This document shows, one piece after another, positions 9,040 to 16,624 of a DNA stretch of 40,516 nt (its first letter is position 1; each line of letters begins with the position of its first letter). The position numbers were made by a program, and so were the translations under genes. The stretch is from Streptomyces diastatochromogenes. GTDB lineage: Bacteria > Actinomycetota > Actinomycetes > Streptomycetales > Streptomycetaceae. The stretch covers positions 1 to 40,516 of the forward strand of contig LRTP01000436.1 of assembly GCA_001550305.1 (NCBI GenBank), in the 5' to 3' direction. The notes under the pieces are model-generated. The model had not been told where the DNA came from, did not search any database, and was given only the letters and a program-made list of their open reading frames with translations.

Positions 9040-9405
9040 ATGACCGACGGTTCACTCATCGTGGAAAGCCTGAAGGTCGGTACCCACCTGAAGGACCTGC
9101 GGATAGAAGCCCGGGAGATCTATCGGTTCCGTCCGCAGAACGTCTGGCCCGGGCAGCCGGACGTCTGGACGGTCATCGAGTTCAGCGTGGCGGCGGCGCG
9201 CGCGGCGGAGGTCGCCGAGGCGATATCGGGGGCCTTGGACCAGCCCGGCTGGTACGCGGATCTGCGGTCCGCCGACGAGACGTTCGTGGTGTTCCCGGGG
9301 CGGGTTCTGCGATATCCGCGGGGCGACCGTACGGCTCGGGCCGAGGCCCGGGCGCTGGGCTGGACCTTCGGGGTGCCGGAACACCAGCTCGACTGGTCGG
9401 AGTAA
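9040..9405 (+). CDS. Conserved hypothetical protein, 121 aa
   Basis: A small soluble protein (MTDGSLIVESLKVGTHLKDL ... HQLDWSE) with no signal peptide, membrane segment or recognised domain. The start is well supported by CAGGAG seven bases upstream. It follows the TrmB/LuxR regulator but a hairpin separates them, so it is probably its own unit. It is convergent with the amidase, with a GC-rich hairpin between them. Codon use is typical for the window. Function unknown. Confidence 0.75.
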   Translation: MTDGSLIVESLKVGTHLKDLRIEAREIYRFRPQNVWPGQPDVWTVIEFSVAAARAAEVAEAISGALDQPGWYADLRSADETFVVFPGRVLRYPRGDRTARAEARALGWTFGVPEHQLDWSE

Positions 9406-9421
9406 CGACGGTACGGGAGCC

Positions 9422-9452
9422 GGGGCCGGGGCGCTGTCCGCGGCCCGGCCCC
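9422..9452. terminator. Bidirectional GC-rich hairpin
   Basis: ggggccggg (9422-9430) and cccggcccc (9444-9452) form a perfect 9-bp stem with a 13-base loop between the two convergent stop codons (9405 and 9466). Confidence 0.6.
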
Positions 9453-9465
9453 CGCCCCCCGGCAC

Positions 9466-11457
9466 CTATGTGCGCGAGCGCGTCAGGTTCACGTCCGCCG
9501 CCCGCACGAACGCCACCCGGTGGCCGAACTGGATCTCGTAGTACATGTCCTTGCCGATCACGACCCTGTGCGGGGTCGTGTCGAACGTCGGCGCGTAGAA
9601 GTACTCGCCCGGCACCTTGTCACCGACCGCGTACTTCTGGCCTGCCTGCATCTTGTACGGCAGCGGCGAGACGGCCTGGACGGGCACGCCCGCGGGGTAC
9701 GCCGCCGCCTCCGGGTAGGCACGCCCGTACACGGGGATCTCCGTGACGCCGGCCTTGGGGGTCACGACCTGACCCGAGGCGTTCACCGCCGTCGGCCGGC
9801 CCTGCGGGTTCTTGAACCAGGCCTTCTGACCCAGGTACCAGATCGCCGTCCAGTCGCCGTTCCGGTCCGCGACCGCGTACCGCTGTCCGGTGGAGACCCG
9901 TGAACCCACGTCGTTCACGTCGATCGTCGAGTCGTCGCCCTTGGGGCGCAGCCCGATGTCCTTGATCAGGGGCGAGGTCTCGTCCGGCCGGGAGTAGAGC
10001 CGCACCTCGCTGGAGCCGTGCGCCGCGCAGGGCTCGCCGCTGGTGACACAGCCCGTGTACCGGGGCTGGTTCTGCGCGAAGTCCGGCAGGATGGTGACCA
10101 GACCGCCACTCGTCCTCGTCTTCGCCTTCGCCGCACGCTGCAAGGGGTGGCCGAGCAGGGTGAAGTAGTGCTGCCAGTCCCAGTACGGGCCCGGGTCCGT
10201 GTGCATGCCGGGGATGGTCGAGGTGGTCGGGCCCGGAACGTTGTCGTGACCCAGGATGTGCTGCCGGTCCAGCGGAACGCGGTACTTCTCGGCGAGGTAG
10301 GTCACCAGACGCGCCGAGGCCCGGTACATCTCCTCCGTGTACCAGGCGTCCGGCGAGGCGAGGAATCCCTCGTGCTCCAGGCCGATCGACTTGGCGTTGA
10401 TGTACCAGTTGCCCGCGTGCCAGGCCACGTCCTTCGCCTTCACATGCTGGGCGATGTGACCGTCGGTCGAGCGCAGGGTGTAGTTCCACGACACGTAGGT
10501 CGGGTCCTGGACCAGCTTCAGAACGCCGTCCCAGGTTCCCTCCGTGTCATGGATGACGATGTACTTGATGCTCTGCGACGTGGGCCGGTCACCGAGGTCG
10601 TGGTTCCCGTAGTCATTGGTGCCGAACTCCGAGTACGGGGCCGGAACCCACTCGCAGGACACGGACGTGGGGCACTCCGTGCTCTTGGCGGAGACGGTAC
10701 GCAGCCCGGCCCGCCGCAGCTGCGCGGTGTCGGGGCGCAGTCCGGGCCTGGCGGCCAGCGCGACCTGCTGACCGGCGTCCGTGGTGCGCTCCTCGCCTTC
10801 GCGGATCACCCCGTAGACGTCATTGGCGTACGTCGCCGCGGTCGCGGTGTCGTCCGCGCCGGAGAAGCGCGCCACCGCGCCGTACCAGTCGGCCGCGTCG
10901 TCGCTCAGCGGCTCGCCGAGGTCCTTCTGTGCGGCGGCCAGGAGCGCGGCCCCGCCCGCCACGTTCGCCGCGGCGTCGGTGCGCAGCCGTTCCTCGGGCA
11001 GGCCGGTGAGCCGGGCCGCCTTCGTCAACGTCTTGAGCCGGGCCGGGAGTTGGGAGTTCTGTGGCACCTTGGTGGTGGGCAGCAGGGCCGCGCGCGAGCT
11101 GTCACCGCGGGCGTCCTCCGTGCCATCACTGTGGTGCGGTGCCTCTGCGATCGCCGTGCGTGCGTCGGTGAGGTGCATGGGGCCGTAGCCGCCGCTGGCG
11201 CTCGGCGCGCCGGCGTGCGCGTCCCAGCGGGACTGGAGGTAGGAGACGCCGAGCAGGACGCTCAGCGGCACGTGATACTCGGCGGCGGCGCCGGCGAAGG
11301 CCCGCTGGAGCCCATCGGAGGACGCCTGCGCGGTGCTGTTCGACGGTGCCGCGCCGAGCAGCGGCAGCAAGAGCGTCGCCGAGGCGACGGCGCCCGCGGT
11401 ACGGCGCGCGCGTCTGTGCCCGGCGGTGGCCTCGGGGTCGGTGACGGATCCTCGCAA
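9466..11457 (-). CDS. Secreted N-acetylmuramoyl-L-alanine amidase (amidase_2/PGRP fold)
   Basis: A 663-aa exported peptidoglycan hydrolase expected to cleave the MurNAc-L-Ala bond. Order of parts: Ala-rich signal segment at ~20-42 after an arginine cluster; a lysozyme/SLT-like helical domain around 50-230; the amidase_2 domain at ~295-440; and a beta-rich, SH3-like C-terminal region. Zinc-ligand motifs are VIHDTEG (His303), ILGHDNVPG (His404) and HTDPGPYWDW (His419/Asp421). The TTG at 11457 was chosen because AGGAGG lies five bases upstream; the frame extends 28 codons further but without a ribosome site. In the SLT-like region, the position expected for the catalytic Glu of ESRW-type motifs is Gln (YLQSRW), so that domain may bind rather than cut glycan. 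Confidence 0.88.
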   Translation of the reverse strand: MRGSVTDPEATAGHRRARRTAGAVASATLLLPLLGAAPSNSTAQASSDGLQRAFAGAAAEYHVPLSVLLGVSYLQSRWDAHAGAPSASGGYGPMHLTDARTAIAEAPHHSDGTEDARGDSSRAALLPTTKVPQNSQLPARLKTLTKAARLTGLPEERLRTDAAANVAGGAALLAAAQKDLGEPLSDDAADWYGAVARFSGADDTATAATYANDVYGVIREGEERTTDAGQQVALAARPGLRPDTAQLRRAGLRTVSAKSTECPTSVSCEWVPAPYSEFGTNDYGNHDLGDRPTSQSIKYIVIHDTEGTWDGVLKLVQDPTYVSWNYTLRSTDGHIAQHVKAKDVAWHAGNWYINAKSIGLEHEGFLASPDAWYTEEMYRASARLVTYLAEKYRVPLDRQHILGHDNVPGPTTSTIPGMHTDPGPYWDWQHYFTLLGHPLQRAAKAKTRTSGGLVTILPDFAQNQPRYTGCVTSGEPCAAHGSSEVRLYSRPDETSPLIKDIGLRPKGDDSTIDVNDVGSRVSTGQRYAVADRNGDWTAIWYLGQKAWFKNPQGRPTAVNASGQVVTPKAGVTEIPVYGRAYPEAAAYPAGVPVQAVSPLPYKMQAGQKYAVGDKVPGEYFYAPTFDTTPHRVVIGKDMYYEIQFGHRVAFVRAADVNLTRSRT

Positions 11458-11733
11458 TGCAGCCTCCTGGGACGGTCGAGCGCGGTGGGGCGTGCGGGCC
11501 GAACGTGGGTCAGTGGTATCGGCTCTCCGACGATCCGTCAATCATGCCCAGGAGCAGGCGATTTTCCATGTCAGCGGGGGACGAACACGATTTCGTGGCG
11601 GCAGCGGGACGGCCTGCAAGGCGTCAGTGGAGTGGACCGGTGGCGCGAACGGGTGAAGATGCCCCGGAAGGGATGCCGGCGGGGACGCGCCGCTCGCCGT
11701 ACATCGGCGCCGCACGGCAGTGCCCCCGCAAGA
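11458..11733. other. Intergenic region upstream of the amidase
   Basis: The gap between the amidase start and the terminator of the phosphotransferase holds no convincing gene. A candidate promoter (11513-11541) is listed separately. The rest (roughly 11542-11733) shows no conserved-looking ORF with a ribosome site and no clear repeat. Confidence 0.5.
11513..11541 (-). promoter_or_regulatory. Candidate vegetative promoter for the amidase gene
   Basis: On the minus strand TTGACG (11541-11536) is followed after 17 bp by TACCAC (11518-11513). The -35 matches the HrdB-type consensus well; the -10 is only partial. A start near 11506 would leave a leader of about 50 bases carrying the AGGAGG site. 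Confidence 0.4.
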
Positions 11734-11779
11734 CGAAGACCCGCGGTGTGCCGCCGTTCAGGCGCACCGCGGGCCTTCG
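11734..11779 (-). terminator. Long hairpin terminator after the phosphotransferase
   Basis: Two 19-base arms (11734-11752 and 11761-11779) pair with only two G-U-type mismatches around an 8-base loop, seven bases beyond the stop codon at 11786. Confidence 0.75.
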
Positions 11780-11785
11780 TCCCCG

Positions 11786-12931
11786 TCAACGAGTGCCGAC
11801 CGCCGCTCGAACGGCCCGACGGGCCATCTGGCAGTCGTCGTGCAGCCGCCGCAGCAGCAGCCGCTGTTCCTCGCCGGACGGCGCAGCACCCGGATGGGCC
11901 GGTCCCGGTGCCGCCGGGGTCGCGTCGTGCATCGAACGCTGCACGGCCGTCTCGTACGTACGGATCTCCCGGGTCAGTACGAGCATCAGGTTCACCAGGA
12001 AGGCGTCGCGCGCCGCGGGACCGGCGGACTGCGCGAGCTGACTGATCTGCCGGCGCGCGACGGGAGCGTCACCGAGGACCGCCCACAGCGTCGCCAGGTC
12101 GTAGCCCGGCAGGTACCAGCCCGCGTGCTCCCAGTCCACCAGCACTGGACCGGCCGGTGAGAGCAGGATGTTCGACAGCAACGCGTCCCCGTGACAGAAC
12201 TGGCCCATGCCCTGACGGCCCGCCGAGTGCGCGATGCCGTGCACCAGCTTCTGCAGGTCGCCCATGTCCCGGTCCGTGAGCAGACCCAGCTCATGGAAAC
12301 GGGAGATCCGCTCCGCGTAGTCCAGCGGGGCGTCGAACGTCCCCGCCGGCGGCCGCCACGCGTTCAGCCGGCAGATCGCACCCAGTGCCGCCCGGATGTC
12401 CGCGCGGGGCGGCGCCTCCGCCGGGTGCCGCTGCAGCGCGGCCACCCGCCCCGGCATCCGCTCGATCACGAGGGTGCAGTTGTCCGGGTCCGCCGCGATC
12501 AGCCGGGGCACCCGGACCGGCGGCCGATGCCGCACGAACGATCGGTATGCCGCTATTTCGTGCCTGATCCGCTCCGCCCAGATCGAGGAGTGGTCCAGTA
12601 AACACTTGGCGACCGCCGTGCTGCGCCCCGTCGTGCCGACGAGGAGCACGGAGCGCCCGCTGCGGCGCAGTACCTGGACCGGAGCGAACTCCGGACAGAT
12701 CCGGTGCACCGACGCGATCGCCGTGCGCAGCTGCGCGCCCTGAGGGCCGGACAAGTCGATTCTCCCGCTGAGCGGTTGGGTGCCGAGCCCCGGAACGCGC
12801 CGCGTCCTGCCGGCGCCGAGCACGGGGGCCGCCGGTCGAGCGGGGTCGAGGTAGGGGCCGCTGCCCGCCGCCGCCGGGCGGGGGTGAAGCGACCGGGGCG
12901 GAGCGGACACGGAGGACGATGCTGTGTACAT
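11786..12931 (-). CDS. Aminoglycoside phosphotransferase (APH)-family kinase with a TTA codon
   Basis: A 381-aa APH/choline-kinase-fold protein. Residues ~1-50 are a Pro/Ala-rich, probably disordered leader. Kinase motifs are visible: [10 protein letters not shown] with the N-lobe Lys, LVIERMPG hinge, [13 protein letters not shown] catalytic loop (HxD...N) and [18 protein letters not shown] metal-binding segment. It therefore likely phosphorylates a small molecule or protein; the family name does not prove aminoglycoside resistance. The ATG at 12931 starts [16 protein letters not shown] lies upstream at a rather long spacing. Leu111 is encoded by TTA (12601-12599), the rare bldA codon and the only in-frame one I found in this window. 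The gene is divergent from the NsdA-like regulator. Confidence 0.85.
   Translation of the reverse strand: MYTASSSVSAPPRSLHPRPAAAGSGPYLDPARPAAPVLGAGRTRRVPGLGTQPLSGRIDLSGPQGAQLRTAIASVHRICPEFAPVQVLRRSGRSVLLVGTTGRSTAVAKCLLDHSSIWAERIRHEIAAYRSFVRHRPPVRVPRLIAADPDNCTLVIERMPGRVAALQRHPAEAPPRADIRAALGAICRLNAWRPPAGTFDAPLDYAERISRFHELGLLTDRDMGDLQKLVHGIAHSAGRQGMGQFCHGDALLSNILLSPAGPVLVDWEHAGWYLPGYDLATLWAVLGDAPVARRQISQLAQSAGPAARDAFLVNLMLVLTREIRTYETAVQRSMHDATPAAPGPAHPGAAPSGEEQRLLLRRLHDDCQMARRAVRAAVGTR
12599..12601 (-). promoter_or_regulatory. TTA (bldA-dependent) codon
   Basis: The + strand reads taa; in the phosphotransferase frame it is TTA for Leu111 within AKCLLD (330 bases after the start, in frame). In Streptomyces UUA is read by the bldA tRNA, which usually matures late, so translation of this kinase may depend on developmental stage. 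Confidence 0.85.
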
Positions 12932-13007
12932 GGGCGAAACAGATCCCTTCGTGTGCCTGCAAGTTGCTGCGCTACCCGCCCCGGCCGCCCTGGTACACCC
13001 TGGGGGA

Positions 13008-13106
13008 ATGTCCCTCGGCAACCGGGTCGGGGTGGCGCTTTCCTACCTGACACCGGATGCCCAGTGGCAGACCATCTGGCGCACCCTGGCGAACCCTGGC
13101 GAATAG
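13008..13106 (+). CDS. Possible 32-aa small ORF upstream of the NsdA-like gene
   Basis: An ATG preceded immediately by TGGGGGA opens a frame [20 protein letters not shown]... of 32 residues ending in TAG at 13104-13106, 58 bp before the NsdA-like start. The spacing of the ribosome site is short. It could be a leader peptide or just the promoter region; no homology is known to me. Confidence 0.2.
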   Translation: MSLGNRVGVALSYLTPDAQWQTIWRTLANPGE

Positions 13107-13118
13107 TCGCTCAGCAAC

Positions 13119-13137
13119 TGACAGAGGGTTACTGTCA
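13119..13137. promoter_or_regulatory. Inverted repeat upstream of the NsdA-like gene
   Basis: tgacag-agggtta-ctgtca has perfect 6-bp arms and is flanked by caac/aact on both sides. It ends 27 bp before the GTG start at 13165, where an operator or a leader hairpin would lie. Confidence 0.4.
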
Positions 13138-13164
13138 ACTCAGCCGAGAACCTGGGGGCTTGAT

Positions 13165-14667
13165 GTGAACGGACAACCCAACACTCGTCTGTCGGATCTG
13201 TTCGGCCTGGCCGGCTGGTCCAAGGGTGAACTCGCGAGGCTGGTCAACAAGCAGGCGGCGGCCATGGGTCACCCTCAGCTGGCGACCGACACCTCACGGG
13301 TGCGGCGTTGGATCGACGTGGGAGAAATCCCGCGCGATCCGGTTCCGCGAGTGCTGGCGGCTCTTTTCACCGAGCGTCTCGGCCGTGTCGTGACCATCGA
13401 GGACCTCGGTCTGGTGCGGCACGGGCGTGTGGGGAAACGGCCGGGCGGCGGGAATGTGGAACATCCCGACGGTGTGCCGTGGGCGCCCGAGCGAACCGCT
13501 GCGGTCCTCACCGAATTCACGGGAATGGACCTCATGCTCAACCGACGCGGCTTGGTGGGCGCGGGTGCCGCGCTCGCCGCGGGATCCGCACTCAGCAGTG
13601 CCATGCACGACTGGCTCCACACCGATCCGGCCCTCGTGGCCGACGCCCCTGTAGTCGACAATCCCCTGCACGCCGACCCCGCTGGGTTCGACCGTTACGA
13701 GGCCGCCCCCATCGGGTCGCAGGAGATCGAGGAACTGGAGCGCTCGGTCGAGGTGTTCCGGGCCTGGGACGCGGCCCGCGGCGGCGGGTTGCAACGCAAG
13801 GCCGTGGTGGGCCAGCTCAACGAAGTGGGAGGCATGCTCTCCTACCGACACCCTGACCATCTGCAGCGCCGCCTGTGGGGCGTCGCCGCCAATCTCGCCG
13901 TCCTCGCGGGCTGGATGTCGCACGACGTCGGCCTGGAGCCCACGGCCCAGAAGTACTTCATCATCGCCGCGCACGCGGCCAGAGAAGGCGGCGACCGGCC
14001 GCGCGCCGGGGAGGCGCTCTCCCGCGCCGCCCGTCAGATGGTGCACCTCGGCCGGCCCGACGATGCCCTGGACCTGATGAAGCTCGCCAAGTCGGGCTCG
14101 GGTTCCGAGATGTTGCCGCGCACCCGCGCCATGCTCTACACGATCGAGGCCTGGGCTCAGGCGTCGATGGGCAAGGGCCAGGCCATGCGGCGCACCCTGG
14201 GGGAGGCGGAGGACCTCTTCGTCTCCGACAAGGGTGATGTGCCACCGCCGAGCTGGATGCAGATGTTCGACGAGGCGGACATGCACGGCATGCAGGCGCT
14301 TGCCTACCGGACGCTCGCGGAGCACGACCCGGCCGCGGCGACCACGGCGCAGCGCCACGCCAAGGAAGCGTTGCATCTGCGGGAGAACGGGCGGCAGCGG
14401 TCACAGATCTTCGACTGGCTGTCGTTGGCCTCGGCGTGCTTCATCGCGGACGACCCCGAGCAGGCGGACCGCTATGCCCGGCTGGCCCTGGTGTCGATGG
14501 GGGCGAACTCCTCCCACCGCACCTGGGACCGACTGCGCGAGATGTACCGGCTCACCGCCGAGTACTCCGGCTACCCGAAGATCCACGAACTGCGTGAGGA
14601 GATCCAACTCGCCCTCCCCAAGGGCTCGCTCAGGCCGAAGCGCGGGGGCACCACCACACAGGCATGA
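13165..14667 (+). CDS. NsdA-like TPR regulator (sporulation/antibiotic regulator family)
   Basis: A 500-aa cytoplasmic protein. The N-terminus (LSDLFGLAGWSKGELARLVNKQAAAMGHPQLATDTSRVRRWIDVGEIPRDPVPRVLAALF) looks like an HTH-type domain. After a linker, residues ~200-490 form TPR-like helices. This arrangement matches the Streptomyces NsdA/NsdB family, in which NsdA is a negative regulator of differentiation and antibiotic production; which paralogue this is cannot be decided here. The GTG at 13165 follows GGGGG by six bases. An ATG two bases earlier (13163) reads ATG-TGA, a start-stop overlapping the true start. A hairpin containing the stop codon region ends the gene. Confidence 0.82.
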   Translation: MNGQPNTRLSDLFGLAGWSKGELARLVNKQAAAMGHPQLATDTSRVRRWIDVGEIPRDPVPRVLAALFTERLGRVVTIEDLGLVRHGRVGKRPGGGNVEHPDGVPWAPERTAAVLTEFTGMDLMLNRRGLVGAGAALAAGSALSSAMHDWLHTDPALVADAPVVDNPLHADPAGFDRYEAAPIGSQEIEELERSVEVFRAWDAARGGGLQRKAVVGQLNEVGGMLSYRHPDHLQRRLWGVAANLAVLAGWMSHDVGLEPTAQKYFIIAAHAAREGGDRPRAGEALSRAARQMVHLGRPDDALDLMKLAKSGSGSEMLPRTRAMLYTIEAWAQASMGKGQAMRRTLGEAEDLFVSDKGDVPPPSWMQMFDEADMHGMQALAYRTLAEHDPAAATTAQRHAKEALHLRENGRQRSQIFDWLSLASACFIADDPEQADRYARLALVSMGANSSHRTWDRLREMYRLTAEYSGYPKIHELREEIQLALPKGSLRPKRGGTTTQA

Positions 14668-14685
14668 GCACTCCTTGCCTGTGTG
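14655..14685 (+). terminator. Hairpin overlapping the NsdA-like stop
   Basis: cacacaggca (14655-14664) and tgcctgtgtg (14676-14685) form a perfect 10-bp stem; the loop starts with the TGA stop codon. Confidence 0.65.
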
Positions 14686-14747
14686 CACAGTAAAGGGTTT
14701 CAGGCCGGGTCGTTCCAGGTCGGTCTGTGAGCCGATCTCGGCGAGGT

Positions 14748-16178
14748 CTATGAGCCGATCCTGGCGATGAGCACGCAGGCGTCGTCCTCGCGCTCACTCT
14801 CGCCGAATTCCTCGACAACCGTCCGTACGCAGTCCTGGGCCGTACGGGCTCCGCGGAAGCGCGGGGCCAGGTCGAGCAGCCTCTGGACGGCTTGCGCTCC
14901 ATAGTGCCCGGGGACCAGTCCGTCGGTGTGCAGGAGCAGCAGGTCGCCGTCTTCGAGGGTCTCTTCGGCCTGCCCGTAGACGGCCCCCGAGGTGGCCCCG
15001 AGCAGCACGCCGTCCGGCGCTGCCAGCATGCGCCCCGTCCCGTTGCGGAACAGCAGCGGGGCGGGGTGTCCTGCCTGCGCCCAGGTGAGGGTGCGGGTCT
15101 CGGGCCGGTAGCGGCAGCAGACGGCGCTGCCGAGGGACGGCTGCACCGAGGCGTCGAGCAACTGGTTGAGCCAGGACATGAGTTGCCCGGGCCGGGTGCC
15201 CGCGACGGCCATGCCGCGCAGGGCGCCGAGCAGCATCGCCATGCCCGAGGCGACGGTGACGCCCTGCCCGGTGAGGTCACCGACGCTCAACAGCGTCGCT
15301 CCGTCAGGCAGTTCCATCGCGTCGTACCAGTCGCCGCCGATCAGCGCGCTGTTCGAGGAGGGCAGATGGCGGGCGGCGAGGTCCAGGGCCTCGGGGCCCC
15401 GCTGCGGGAAGCGCAGGGAGCCGCGCCAGGGCGGCAGGACGGCCTCCTGCAGCTGGACCGCGAGCCGGCGCTCGCTCTGCGCGTGGTGCCGGTGCAGCTG
15501 AAGCGACTCACGGCTCTCGCTCACCGACCGCTGGCTGCGTCGCAGTTCGCTGACATCGCGCAGCACGGCCCACATCGCGGCGGTGCTGCCGTCGGTGTCG
15601 AGCACGGGCTCGCCCATCATGTGCACGGTCCGTACCCCGCCGTCGGGGCGCACGATGCGGAACTCGCCGTCGATGGGCTTGGCGTCGATGAGACAGTCGG
15701 TGACCATCGCCGTCAGCATCGGCCGGTCCTCGTCGAGCATCAGCGACGGAAGTTCGTCGAGGGTGAGCGGGGGAGCGGCGGGGTCGCGGCCCAGGATGTC
15801 GTAGAGCTCTCCGGACCAACTGGCCTCGTCCGTGAGCAGGTTCCACTCGGCACTGCCCACCCGGCTCAGCAGCGAGCCGCGCCGGGACGCGGCCGACACG
15901 GCAGGTGCGGTGGGCGCGCCGGCCGGCTCCGCGGGCACCGGCGGGGGTCCGTCCCGCAACTGTGCCAAATGCTGGTCGAGGTCGTCGAGTTGGTGCATCG
16001 CCAGATCGCACAGCGCGCGCTGCCAGCGTCCCTGGGGGTCCGTGCCGTCGAGGGGAGCGTCCCGCCGGACGGCGTCCATCTCGCCGCGCAGCCGTCGCGT
16101 CTGCGAAATGAGCGCGTCGACCGAGCCGCGCGGGGGCGGCTGGGCGGCTGGGCGGTCCGCAGAGAGATGGGACGGCAT
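14748..16178 (-). CDS. PAS-domain PP2C/SpoIIE-family serine phosphatase
   Basis: A 476-aa cytoplasmic phosphatase. The N-terminal ~110 residues are helical and Pro/Ala-rich. A PAS-type sensor follows (~130-250; WSGELYDILGRDP, DGEFRIVRPDGGVRTVHMMGEPVLD, WAVLRDVSE). After a short coiled segment (SERRLAVQLQEAVLPP) comes the SpoIIE/PP2C domain (~275-476) with GGDWYDAMELPDG, VGDLTGQGVTVA, WAQAGHPAPLLF and EREDDACVLIARI, which supply the metal-binding Asp residues. Such proteins dephosphorylate anti-anti-sigma factors in sigma-B-like partner-switching. No kinase or antagonist lies beside it, so its partner is elsewhere. The ATG at 16178 follows GGAG; the frame extends upstream without a ribosome site. 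Confidence 0.9.
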   Translation of the reverse strand: MPSHLSADRPAAQPPPRGSVDALISQTRRLRGEMDAVRRDAPLDGTDPQGRWQRALCDLAMHQLDDLDQHLAQLRDGPPPVPAEPAGAPTAPAVSAASRRGSLLSRVGSAEWNLLTDEASWSGELYDILGRDPAAPPLTLDELPSLMLDEDRPMLTAMVTDCLIDAKPIDGEFRIVRPDGGVRTVHMMGEPVLDTDGSTAAMWAVLRDVSELRRSQRSVSESRESLQLHRHHAQSERRLAVQLQEAVLPPWRGSLRFPQRGPEALDLAARHLPSSNSALIGGDWYDAMELPDGATLLSVGDLTGQGVTVASGMAMLLGALRGMAVAGTRPGQLMSWLNQLLDASVQPSLGSAVCCRYRPETRTLTWAQAGHPAPLLFRNGTGRMLAAPDGVLLGATSGAVYGQAEETLEDGDLLLLHTDGLVPGHYGAQAVQRLLDLAPRFRGARTAQDCVRTVVEEFGESEREDDACVLIARIGS

Positions 16179-16624
16179 GACGCACTCCGATGGGGGACGG
16201 TACGACCAAGGCTGGGCGGAGGGACCGTTACGACTGTTGCACAGCCCGCGACGCCCTGTAAGGGATTTGGCAACACACGATCCGGTGGTGCTTCTGGCAT
16301 ATGCCGCAGTCCAGACGGACGGGTCGACCGGCATGGATTCGGTACGCGGGTCGCGCGCCCAAGTCGTAGAAAGGGTACGTGACTTGAGGGGCTCCAGGGG
16401 TGGCCGGGCGCCTCCTTCATTTCTTTGTTCGACGGTCATATGTACGCGGCGTGTCCACGCCGGGGAACGAGGGGGCGACGTTCACAGTGAACAGACGAAA
16501 GGCGGCGGCGTTCGGCCGCTGTTCATTCGTCTCTCACCGCATCGGTAGGGCTCCCGGCGATCGCCGCGTGCACGCTGGCGCGCGGTGTGCCGCAGGGGCA
16601 CTCCGGTCACGAGGGGGCGGGCGA
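16179..16624. other. 446-bp divergent intergenic region (phosphatase / phospholipase C)
   Basis: The longest gap in the window with no convincing gene. It is relatively AT-rich for this genome near 16260-16310 and 16420-16450. It contains the palindrome gttcacagtgaac (16480-16492), PHO-box-like repeats (16521-16542) and a small dyad ctgttgcacag near 16232. A frame open through it upstream of phospholipase C is an unsupported N-terminal extension. Confidence 0.5.
16480..16542 (+). promoter_or_regulatory. Possible PhoP-binding (PHO box) region upstream of phospholipase C
   Basis: PHO boxes in Streptomyces are 11-bp direct repeats whose first seven bases resemble GTTCACC. Here gttcattcgtc (16521-16531) is followed directly by tctcaccgcat (16532-16542), each matching 5 of 7; gttcacagtgaac (16480-16492) lies upstream. 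The location, ~85-145 bp before a phospholipase C start, fits phosphate control. Conservation is partial. Confidence 0.35.

Noticed and set aside
10018..12045. 675-codon open frame on the plus strand over the amidase gene
   Set aside because: It is antisense to a gene with clear amidase motifs, lacks a ribosome site, and has Arg/Gly/Val-rich composition typical of shadow frames in high-GC DNA.
11786..12931. Aminoglycoside resistance gene
   Set aside because: Only the general APH kinase fold is visible; the Pro-rich leader, TTA codon and neighbouring developmental regulator do not point to drug resistance.
16400..16624. N-terminal extension of phospholipase C
   Set aside because: The Tat signal begins at the ATG at 16625 with a good ribosome site; the upstream part has no signal features and contains the promoter region.
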